Source of the DNA: an uncultured Chitinophagaceae bacterium
GTDB taxonomy: Bacteria; Bacteroidota; Bacteroidia; Chitinophagales; Chitinophagaceae
Assembly (NCBI GenBank): GCA_946885665.1
Contig: CAMPGT010000229.1
Location: 1 to 6,436 of the forward strand
Direction: 5' to 3'
Length of the DNA: 6,436 nucleotides
Under the pieces are notes generated by a model, which was not told the origin of the DNA, searched no databases, and worked only from the letters and a program-made list of their open reading frames with translations. Position numbers and translations under genes: made by a program. Of this stretch, positions 1 through 5,870 are shown piece after piece (the first letter of the stretch is position 1; each line of letters opens with the position of its first letter).

Positions 1-683
1 GCATCGTTTTGTACAGTGGGTAAGGGTAAGCTCGCCTGTTGTGCCTTTTCATTATTCTCCAGTTGCTGAACGATCGAGTTCAGTTCCTTTAGATTCCGGC
101 GTTGCCGGTTGTTGTTGATGAGCAGGATGGCGGTGAACACCAGCATCAGCAGGCAGGCGGCCACGATACCATAGAGCAGTTTTTTGTCTGATGATTTATT
201 CCTGGCTGCGGGTGGAACGTATGTTTCATCAGTCCTTGCGGCGACTGCAGCCGCGGCAGTGTTGTGTGTTTTTTCGGGGAACAGGGGAGGCGTTTTTTCT
301 ACTTCATGGGCTTCGACTGCCGGTTGTGCTTCTGCCGGTTTCGACTTTCTTACCGGCGGGGAGCTTAGACCTCCGGGGAAATTGATATAGACTTTTTTTG
401 TCGAATTCTCCAGTTCGACTACTGCCGGTGCCGCCGGTGCCGGTTCAAATCGCTTGTGGTCCTCAGATGGCTGCGCGGGTTTTTTATAGAACCGGTCGAA
501 TGGCTGCTCTTCGACCGCCGGCGCATAAGGTTTCAGTTCTTCGACTTCGCTCGGGTAGCGCCAGGCGGCGCTTTTTCCTTCGAGCCAAACCAGGTCGTAG
601 GCCTTGATGCCCATTTGTATGATTTCGTCGACGGTGTAGGGGCCGGATTGCTTATTGTCGCGTAACAAGAGGTACTTGTTCAT
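1..683 (-). CDS. GYF_2 (DUF4339)-like domain membrane protein, N-terminal part, runs off left edge
   Basis: The minus strand is open from an ATG at 683 to the window edge, giving 227 full codons plus a partial Ala codon. Residues 3-50 (KYLLLRDNKQSGPYTVDEI, then W33, a KSAAWRYPSE stretch and more) resemble the GYF_2/DUF4339 domain, which in other bacterial proteins sits at the extreme N-terminus and is thought to bind proteins or peptides. Residues 51-165 are a low-complexity Pro/Ala/Glu linker. Residues 169-190 (LLYGIVAACLLMLVFTAILLIN) form one transmembrane helix. After it, 195-215 (RRNLKELNSIVQQLENNEK) looks like the start of a coiled coil. There is no signal peptide, so the GYF_2 end is probably cytoplasmic, though basic residues flank both sides of the helix. 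The start is chosen because the domain begins at once; no Shine-Dalgarno is visible. A loose -7-like box (TAACTTTA on the minus strand, 715-722) lies about 31 bp upstream. The C-terminal domain, which would decide the function, is outside the window. Confidence 0.85.
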   Translation of the reverse strand, partial: MNKYLLLRDNKQSGPYTVDEIIQMGIKAYDLVWLEGKSAAWRYPSEVEELKPYAPAVEEQPFDRFYKKPAQPSEDHKRFEPAPAAPAVVELENSTKKVYINFPGGLSSPPVRKSKPAEAQPAVEAHEVEKTPPLFPEKTHNTAAAAVAARTDETYVPPAARNKSSDKKLLYGIVAACLLMLVFTAILLINNNRQRRNLKELNSIVQQLENNEKAQQASLPLPTVQND

Positions 684-752
684 ATACGAGAAAATTAAGG
701 GGAGAAAGGCCTAATAAAGTTAGATGAATTATTCATTAAGGGATAGTTAAAG

Positions 753-885
753 AACGGCAAACGGCAATCGGCAATGAACAGGCAGATGCCCGGAAGCGAA
801 AATCTATTCGTTGAACAAGAGTTTTCTTTTTGGGATAGAATCAACATAAGTCGTCATCTCCCATTGTCGATTGCCGTTTGCCGTT
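753..885. repeat. Inverted repeat with 24-bp arms made of heptamer tandem units
   Basis: The left arm at 753-776 reads as successive heptamers (AACGGCA, AACGGCA, ATCGGCA). The right arm at 862-885 is its reverse complement at 23 of 24 positions; the exception (G771 against T867) would be a G·U pair in RNA. The spacer is 85 nt with no protein-like content. The right side continues for one more partial heptamer (TGCCGAT at 886-892), so the arms could pair in slipped registers. It could be a mobile or REP-like intergenic element, a cruciform-forming site, or simply paired copies of a genome-wide short repeat. No transposase-like terminal features or target-site duplication were recognised. Confidence 0.8.
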
Positions 886-924
886 TGCCGATTTTCCATG
901 GTTTTCTCCCCTGAAATCGGTAAA

Positions 925-953
925 TTTGCCAGCCTTCGTAAAGCGTATCTTTT
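925..953 (+). promoter_or_regulatory. Candidate Bacteroidota-type promoter for gyrA
   Basis: TTTG at 925-928 followed after 17 bp by TATCTTTT at 946-953 resembles the Bacteroidota sigma-ABfr promoter (-33 TTTG or TTG; -7 TAnnTTTG), missing only the final G of the -7 box. It would place the transcript start near 958-961 and leave a leader of about 33 nt before the gyrA ATG. The match is by eye and such AT-rich boxes occur by chance. Confidence 0.4.
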
Positions 954-992
954 ACCCAGGAAATCATTGAAAAACAAAGCCTAATCTTACTA

Positions 993-3584
993 ATGGAAGA
1001 GAACAATCTCACTCCGGACCAGACAAACGATAACAATAGAATTTTACCCGTAAACATCGAGGAACAGATGAAAACGGCCTACATCGACTACTCCATGTCG
1101 GTGATTGTGGGACGTGCCCTTCCCGATGTTCGCGACGGCTTCAAGCCCGTTCACCGGCGCGTGCTGTTTGCTATGAACGAACTCGGCATCCACTTCAACA
1201 AACCCTTTAAAAAATCGGCGAGGATAGTCGGGGAAGTACTCGGTAAGTTCCACCCGCACGGCGACAAATCGGTTTACGATTCCATGGTGCGCATGGCACA
1301 GGAATGGAACATGCGTTACACGCTGATCGACAAGCAGGGAAACTTCGGCAGCCAGGACGGCGACGGCCCCGCGGCCATGCGTTATACGGAGGCCCGACTG
1401 CAACGCATAGCCGAAAGCATGTTGATGGACATCGAAAAAGATACCGTAGACTTTCAGCTCAATTTCGACGATTCGCTGGAAGAACCCTCCGTCCTTCCCA
1501 CACGCATCCCAAATTTACTTATCAATGGCTCCAGCGGTATCGCCGTGGGCATGGCCACAAATATTCTCCCTCATAACCTGAGCGAGGTGATTGACGGCTG
1601 TATCGCGTTTATTGATAACCGCGAGATCACGGTCGAGGAGCTGATGCAACATGTGAAAGCTCCCGATTTTCCCACCGGCGGAACCATCTATGGCATGGAG
1701 GGCGTTAAAGCGGCCATGCATTTCGGACGGGGCAGGGTAGTGCTGCGGGGTAAACTTCATATCGACACAAAACCCAGCGGCCGTGAAACTATCGTCATTA
1801 CCGAGGTGCCCTACCAGGTGAGCCGCGACTCGCTATGCGACCGCATCGGCCAGTTGGTAAATGAGAAAGTCATAGAAGGCATCGCGCACGTCAACAATGA
1901 ATCTAACGGTAAGGAAGGAACTAGGATCGTTATCGACCTGAAAAGGGATGCGATCGCGAACGTCATCGTTAACCAACTCTATAAATACACCGAACTGCAA
2001 ACTTCCTTCGGCATCAACAACGTGGCGCTGGTAAAAGGAAGGCCGCGTACGCTGAGTATTCGTGACATGATCGGCGAGTTTGTCGAATTCAGGCACGAAG
2101 TGGTGGTTCGCCGTACCCAATTCGAATTGAAGGAAGCCGAGAAAAAAGCACACCTGCTGAAAGGCTATCTCATCGCACTCGACCATCTCGACGAAGTCAT
2201 CGCGCTCATCAGGTCTTCCGAAACACCTGAAAAAGCTAAGGAAAACCTCGTCAATGCCGGATGGGGGCTCGATGAGATACAGGCAAAGGCGATTCTTGAA
2301 ATGCGCCTGCAAAGGCTCACCGGCATGGAGCGCGAGAAGATCAAAGAAGAGTACGAAGAATTGATGAAGCTGATTGCGCACCTGAAAGAGCTTCTCGGTA
2401 ACGAGGCGATGCGTTATGACGTCATCAAAGCCGAATTGGTTGAAGTTAAAGACAAATTTGGCGACGAAAGAAAAACAGAAATTACCTACCTCGACGACGA
2501 GGTGAGCATAAAGGATCTCATCAAGGAAGAGGACGTGGTGATCACCATTTCTCATCACGGATACATCAAAAGAACCTCGGCAACCGAATATCGCCAGCAG
2601 CGGCGCGGCGGCAGGGGAGCGATTGGCGGACGCACCAGGGAGGAGGATTACATCGAGCACCTGTTCGTGGCGTCAACCCATTCGACCATGCTCTTTTTCA
2701 CCGAAAAAGGAAGGTGCTACTGGCTCAATATCTACCAGATCCCCGAAGGAGAAAAGAACAGCAAGGGCAGGGCCATTCAAAACCTGATACAAATACCGCC
2801 CGACGACAAGGTCAGGGCCATTATAGACGTAAAAGATTTTGGTGACAAGGATTTTGTAAATAGTCATAATATTGTTCTCTGTACCAAGAAAGGGATCATT
2901 AAGAAAACCGCTCTTGAAGACTTCAGCAGGCCGCGTCAAACCGGCGTAAACGCTATCACAATCAATCCCGGAGATGAACTAATAGAGGCGCGGCTCACCG
3001 ATGGAAACTGCGAGATCATGATGGCCGTCAAATCGGGCAGGGCCATCCGCTTCCCGGAAGTCAAGGTGAGAGCGACCGGAAGGGGAGCGATCGGCGTGGC
3101 TGGTATAGAAGTTGAAGACGATAAAGACGAGGTGGTTGGCATGATATGTGTCAATATTGGAGACAAGTCGAAAACCGTACTGGTGGTGAGTGAAAAGGGA
3201 TATGGAAAGAGGACGGAAGTCGAAGAATACCGGGTTACCAACAGGGGAGGGAAAGGCGTAAAAACGATCAGCGTTACGGAAAAGACAGGCGCTTTGGTTG
3301 GTATTTTGGGGGTTACGGCAAAGCAGGACCTGATGATCACCTGTAAAAGCGGTATCACCATACGGACAGGCGTTTCAAGCATTAGCGCGCAGGGAAGGGC
3401 AACGCAGGGTGTTAAGCTGATCAGACTGGATGATGGCGACGAAATTGCAGCGATCACCAAGCTCGACATCCAGGAGGAAGCCGAGGCCCCGGAAATTCCT
3501 GGTGAAGTGGGTCCGGATGAATTGTTAAATGGAAACGATAACGCAACCGGAGAGCCTTTACCACCATCTGAAGAAAACCAATAG
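993..3584 (+). CDS. gyrA: DNA gyrase subunit A
   Basis: Complete 863-residue GyrA, the breakage-reunion subunit of the A2B2 gyrase that adds negative supercoils to cytoplasmic DNA using ATP hydrolysed by GyrB. The N-terminal winged-helix region holds HPHGD at 87-91 and the RYTEARL motif with catalytic Tyr131 (codon 1383-1385; E. coli Tyr122), preceded by Arg130. The tower and coiled-coil region follows, with AILEMRL at 433-439. The C-terminal beta-pinwheel carries a canonical GyrA box QRRGGRG at 536-542, which separates GyrA from ParC, and degenerate blade repeats (TGRGAIGVAGI, TNRGGKGVKTI). The protein ends in an acidic, Pro/Asn-rich tail from about 828. Length is normal for the family. The start is the ATG ahead of the conserved VNIEEQMKTAYIDYSMSVI block; no Shine-Dalgarno is seen, as is common in Bacteroidota. 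Lys92 sits where E. coli has Ser83; Asp96 matches Asp87. A TPR gene follows 38 bp downstream on the same strand. Confidence 0.98.
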   Translation: MEENNLTPDQTNDNNRILPVNIEEQMKTAYIDYSMSVIVGRALPDVRDGFKPVHRRVLFAMNELGIHFNKPFKKSARIVGEVLGKFHPHGDKSVYDSMVRMAQEWNMRYTLIDKQGNFGSQDGDGPAAMRYTEARLQRIAESMLMDIEKDTVDFQLNFDDSLEEPSVLPTRIPNLLINGSSGIAVGMATNILPHNLSEVIDGCIAFIDNREITVEELMQHVKAPDFPTGGTIYGMEGVKAAMHFGRGRVVLRGKLHIDTKPSGRETIVITEVPYQVSRDSLCDRIGQLVNEKVIEGIAHVNNESNGKEGTRIVIDLKRDAIANVIVNQLYKYTELQTSFGINNVALVKGRPRTLSIRDMIGEFVEFRHEVVVRRTQFELKEAEKKAHLLKGYLIALDHLDEVIALIRSSETPEKAKENLVNAGWGLDEIQAKAILEMRLQRLTGMEREKIKEEYEELMKLIAHLKELLGNEAMRYDVIKAELVEVKDKFGDERKTEITYLDDEVSIKDLIKEEDVVITISHHGYIKRTSATEYRQQRRGGRGAIGGRTREEDYIEHLFVASTHSTMLFFTEKGRCYWLNIYQIPEGEKNSKGRAIQNLIQIPPDDKVRAIIDVKDFGDKDFVNSHNIVLCTKKGIIKKTALEDFSRPRQTGVNAITINPGDELIEARLTDGNCEIMMAVKSGRAIRFPEVKVRATGRGAIGVAGIEVEDDKDEVVGMICVNIGDKSKTVLVVSEKGYGKRTEVEEYRVTNRGGKGVKTISVTEKTGALVGILGVTAKQDLMITCKSGITIRTGVSSISAQGRATQGVKLIRLDDGDEIAAITKLDIQEEAEAPEIPGEVGPDELLNGNDNATGEPLPPSEENQ

Positions 3585-3622
3585 TTAAATTATAACAAAC
3601 ACTTTCAAACAAACACTTCTAT

Positions 3623-4933
3623 ATGAAACTGAGCTTTAAAGTTTTCTTAATATCGCTTATAATTATTGCAACTGGTACCGGCCTGATTGCGCAATGAATA
3701 AATAAGTCAAAAGATATTCTCTAAAAAAAGAAATATGCGGAGGCAAAGACAGAGATCGACAATTACCTTGCGAATGAAAAGAATAAAGATAATTCCGAGG
3801 GATGGTACGTTAAGGGCAAGATCCTGACTGCCATGGCCACGGATTCCACACTGCAGCCGCCGGTTCCGGATGCAAAGGAGCAGGCAGTTGCTGCCATGAA
3901 AAAATACCTTGAACTGGAAAAAGGGGTGAAGGACTCCGCCAAGAGGTACATGCTGATGACCATCGACAACAGGAAACCGCTTACCGATCTTTATTCTGCT
4001 TATTCCAAGCAGGCGGCTTCTTATTACAATGCCGGCAATTTCAACGATGCGCTGACAGGGTTCCAGGGATCGCTCGACATCTTCGACATGCTGAAGAAAG
4101 AAGGTTGGACAAGCGACATGACGCTGGACACCGTATCGGTATTGTATGCAGGTATTTCTGCGGAAAAAGCCAACAAGCTCGACACCGCTGCTATGTATTA
4201 CTCGCAGATCGCGGAAGCGAAAGCAAAAGCGCAGGGATATGAGTCGATCTACAAATGGCTGGCCGATTACTACAAGAACAAAGGCGACATCGAAACATCT
4301 ACAAAGTTTGTGAAACTAGGTAAGGAGGTGTATCCTGAAGATCCGTTCTGGACAGGATTTGAAGTGAACATGCTGAGCGAAAAAGGCAGCAAGGATCAAC
4401 TGTTTGCGAAGTATGACCAGATCACAAAAGAGAATCCCACCAACGCGGTTTATTTCTACAATTACGCGGTAGAACTATACAAGGCCGCCTACAATGAAGA
4501 TACCACGCAGCGCCCCGAAAATGCTGCAGAGCTGACGAATCGCGCCATTGAAAAAGTTTCAAAGGCTATCGAGCTGGATGCTAATTATCCGAATTCGAGA
4601 ATGCTGCTCGGACAGATTTATTACAACCAGGCCGTTGACATTATCAACAAGAACAAAACGATTAAGCCGAGCGGAAAGGTTAAGTTGACGCCAGCCCAAT
4701 TGAAGCAGAAGGAAGATCTGCGCCAGGAGTCGGCAAAGAAGTTTGATCTGGCCATTGAGAATTTCGCAAAGATTGATGAGTTGCTGGGTGGTCAGGGTAA
4801 ATTGAAAATGGAGGAGAAGCAGTTGCTGAAAGATTCTTACGATTTGCTGATCACTATGTACGAGCAGAAGCAGAATACGGATAAAGCGACGGCTTACACC
4901 GAGAAGTTCAACAACGTTGACAAGGTACACTAA
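3623..4933 (+). pseudogene. TPR-repeat secreted/periplasmic protein gene interrupted by two in-frame stops
   Basis: The frame opening at ATG 3623 encodes a typical signal peptide: MKLSFK, a hydrophobic run VFLISLIIIATGTGLIA, then a likely Ala-Gln cleavage site. It is then broken by TGA at 3695-3697 (codon 25) and TAA at 3722-3724 (codon 34). Between and after the stops the same frame still reads like protein (INKSKDIL, then KKKYAEAKTEIDNYL and GWYVKGKI, a TPR-like helix pair), so two substitutions explain it and no frameshift is needed. With both stops read through it would be about 436 residues. The next in-frame ATG, 3833, gives an intact 366-residue product lacking the signal peptide and first repeat. 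Helical TPR-like pairs are visible in that product at about 53-83, 104-133 and 138-172, with further degenerate ones to the end. TPR proteins bind protein partners; the partner is unknown. The gene lies 38 bp after gyrA with no evident promoter, so co-transcription is likely. Alternatives are a sequencing error or a shortened cytoplasmic product. Confidence 0.75.
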
Positions 4934-4969
4934 GAGTTAGTTCGATAATTGAATAATCAATATCATTTC

Positions 4970-5000
4970 AAAAGGCTGTCTGAATAAGGCAGCCTTTTTT
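4970..5000 (+). terminator. Intrinsic terminator after the TPR gene
   Basis: AAAAGGCTGTC at 4970-4980 pairs with GGCAGCCTTTT at 4988-4998 (11 bp including one G·T pair) around a 7-nt loop, and a run of six T ends at 5000. It begins 36 bp after the TAA at 4931-4933. The flanking A run means it could also act weakly for minus-strand transcripts coming from the lipoprotein gene. Confidence 0.88.
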
Positions 5001-5003
5001 GGT

Positions 5004-5031
5004 GAAACGTGAAACGTGAAACGTGAGACGT
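5004..5031. repeat. Heptamer tandem repeat (GAAACGT, four units)
   Basis: Units at 5004-5010, 5011-5017 and 5018-5024 are identical GAAACGT; the fourth at 5025-5031 is GAGACGT. It directly follows the terminator T-run. The 7-bp period is the same as in the inverted repeat upstream of gyrA, though the unit sequence is different. The array is noncoding. Confidence 0.9.
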
Positions 5032-5068
5032 GAGAGAGTTTTCAGTTTTAATTTTTCAGTTTTAAGTT

Positions 5069-5083
5069 TTGCGCGAAGCGCAA
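5069..5083. repeat. Small hairpin with GCGC-GAA-GCGC core
   Basis: TTGCGC at 5069-5074 and GCGCAA at 5078-5083 pair perfectly around a GAA loop. The 11-bp core GCGCGAAGCGC recurs at 5208-5218 in the REP-like element. No T-run follows, so it is not a standard terminator. Confidence 0.7.
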
Positions 5084-5092
5084 CCGTTTCCT

Positions 5093-5202
5093 CCGCTGGC
5101 GGATTTCACGCAAAGGCGGAAAGAAATCGCAAAGCATATCCCCCGCTGGCGGATTTCACGCAAAGGCGGAAAGAAATCGCAAAGCATATCCCCCGCTGGC
5201 GG
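5093..5202. repeat. 50-bp exact tandem duplication plus partial third copy
   Basis: Positions 5093-5142 and 5143-5192 are identical, and 5193-5202 repeats the first ten bases (CCGCTGGCGG) before diverging. Each unit starts with the palindromic CCGCTGGCGG and continues through A/G-rich text with CGCAAAG-like motifs. The perfect identity implies a recent duplication or active homogenisation. Nothing suggests that it is translated. Confidence 0.95.
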
Positions 5203-5225
5203 GGGTGGCGCGAAGCGCCGGGGGT
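5190..5225. repeat. REP-like pair of GC-rich palindromes
   Basis: CCCCCG at 5190-5195 pairs with CGGGGG at 5200-5205 around CTGG, and GGCGC at 5207-5211 pairs with GCGCC at 5215-5219 around GAA. A second GGGGG at 5220-5224 could compete for the C-run. Two adjacent GC-rich stem-loops between convergent genes fit the look of repetitive extragenic palindromes. They could also slow transcription of the minus-strand lipoprotein gene, which ends at 5251, but no T-run supports a classical terminator. Confidence 0.65.
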
Positions 5226-5250
5226 GGACCAGCATTTCAACGTTTTACCT

Positions 5251-5595
5251 CTAATGCAACTTACACTGCCAAATCCTGTTTCGTCTATTGCCTTCTTTCG
5301 AAACCTCCTCATAGAGATTAGACGCCGTGTCGAGCGGCTCGCCGTTTTCGTCGTAAATAGGAAGGGGAGCGGTGGTAAGGTCGCAGAGCGGACCTATATC
5401 ATAACCGAGGGCATAGTATTTCTTCGACTCATGAATAATAAGTGAAATGTATGCTTTGCAACCATCTTCACTGCAGTATGTGGAGTCGTTGTAAAGTTGT
5501 TGGAGTACCGGTGGCAGGGCGCTGTTGTCGCTTGTATCTTTTTTCCGGCATTGCGTCAGCATCAGGATCGCAAATAAACCTGCAATTCTCAGCAT
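5251..5595 (-). CDS. Small lipoprotein of unknown function
   Basis: This 114-residue protein has a lipoprotein signal: Arg3, a hydrophobic stretch IAGLFAILML, and a lipobox L13-T14-Q15-C16, so Cys16 should be lipidated and the protein anchored in the envelope. The residues after it (RKKD) are charged, which loosely resembles the lipoprotein export signal that sends Bacteroidota lipoproteins to the cell surface; that is an inference. The mature part has Cys41, Cys46, Cys71 and Cys111, enough for two disulfides. It contains IYDENGEPLDTASNLYEEV and ends in RIWQCKLH. No family is recognised. The ATG at 5595 is chosen because it gives a complete lipoprotein signal, and the upstream frame soon meets a stop; no Shine-Dalgarno is visible. 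It is convergent with the TPR gene and lies downstream of another minus-strand gene, separated from it by a terminator, so it probably has its own promoter, not identified. Confidence 0.82.
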   Translation of the reverse strand: MLRIAGLFAILMLTQCRKKDTSDNSALPPVLQQLYNDSTYCSEDGCKAYISLIIHESKKYYALGYDIGPLCDLTTAPLPIYDENGEPLDTASNLYEEVSKEGNRRNRIWQCKLH

Positions 5596-5736
5596 AAGAG
5601 GTTTTTTCTACCTGACCATAAAAAGTCTTCAATCGTTGCCTGCAGCTGCGTCCCGGTCATTATTGTCACGAACACCCCACACCATTAGCATTTGCGGCGA
5701 TAACTGTTATTATGTTAACGTAGGTTGGAGACTGTG

Positions 5737-5773
5737 GATGGTGTTTTGTAAGTTCCTGCCCCAAAACACCATC
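5737..5773. repeat. 12-bp perfect inverted repeat (hairpin)
   Basis: GATGGTGTTTTG at 5737-5748 and CAAAACACCATC at 5762-5773 are exact reverse complements, separated by 13 nt. No T-run follows on either strand, which argues against a terminator. It could be an operator, an RNA structure ahead of the lipoprotein gene, or part of an intergenic repeat. Confidence 0.75.
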
Positions 5774-5842
5774 AGATGGCGGGGGGAGGCGAAAAGAAAA
5801 AATTGGAAAAGGGATAGCCCGTAAGGGCTTCTGGTTTCGTAT

Positions 5843-5868
5843 AAAAACAAAACCCGCTGGCAGGCGGG
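5843..5868 (-). terminator. Intrinsic terminator of the right-edge minus-strand gene
   Basis: Read on the minus strand, CCCGC (5868-5864) pairs with GCGGG (5857-5853) around a 6-nt loop and is followed by TTTTGTTTTT (5852-5843). It starts two bases after the stop codon of the upstream gene (5871-5873). The stem shares the CCGCTGG core with the palindromes at 5093, 5143 and 5193. Confidence 0.75.
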
Positions 5869-5870
5869 AA

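Larger units (their letters stand above)
684..992. other. Divergent intergenic region between the GYF_2 gene and gyrA
   Basis: No convincing gene lies in this 309-bp stretch. It separates two divergent genes and so should hold promoters for both. It contains a large heptamer-based inverted repeat (753-885) and a candidate gyrA promoter (925-953), both listed separately. A short minus-strand frame at 854-1057 overlaps the start of gyrA and shows no protein-like pattern. Confidence 0.7.
4934..5250. other. Convergent intergenic region rich in repeats
   Basis: This 317-bp gap between the TPR gene and the minus-strand lipoprotein gene contains an intrinsic terminator, a heptamer array, hairpins and a 50-bp duplication, each listed separately. 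Frames crossing it encode repetitive Arg/Ala/Pro-rich sequence produced by the duplication and show no sign of being genes. Confidence 0.8.
5596..5870. other. Hairpin-rich spacer between two minus-strand genes
   Basis: This 275-bp stretch contains a 12-bp inverted repeat, a short hairpin at 5816-5829 (AGCCC and GGGCT around GTAA) and an intrinsic terminator for the upstream minus-strand gene. The overlapping short frames on both strands look like chance readings. A promoter for the lipoprotein gene should lie here but no clear TAnnTTTG box was found. Confidence 0.6.

Noticed and set aside
184..665. Several 60-70-codon plus-strand frames
   Set aside because: They are antisense to the GYF_2 protein gene, whose minus-strand translation has a recognisable domain, linker and membrane helix.
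753..885. Miniature transposable element
   Set aside because: The inverted arms are internal heptamer arrays rather than distinct termini, and no flanking target-site duplication was seen; it is kept only as a repeat.
1833..2660. 275-codon open frame on the minus strand inside gyrA
   Set aside because: It lies wholly antisense to the strongly conserved gyrA coding sequence, has a composition expected from reversed gyrA codons and shows no domain or signal; other antisense frames in gyrA are rejected for the same reason.
3695..3724. Stop-codon reassignment or selenocysteine/pyrrolysine recoding in the TPR gene
   Set aside because: One stop is TGA and the other TAA, gyrA shows a normal code, and no recoding structure is apparent; mutation or sequence error is simpler.
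5093..5202. CRISPR-like array
   Set aside because: The two units are directly adjacent and identical over all 50 bp, with no unique spacers and no cas genes in the window.
5023..5445. 140-codon plus-strand frame running through the repeat cluster
   Set aside because: Its first half is translated repeat DNA (the 50-bp unit changes frame between copies) and its second half is antisense to the lipoprotein gene.
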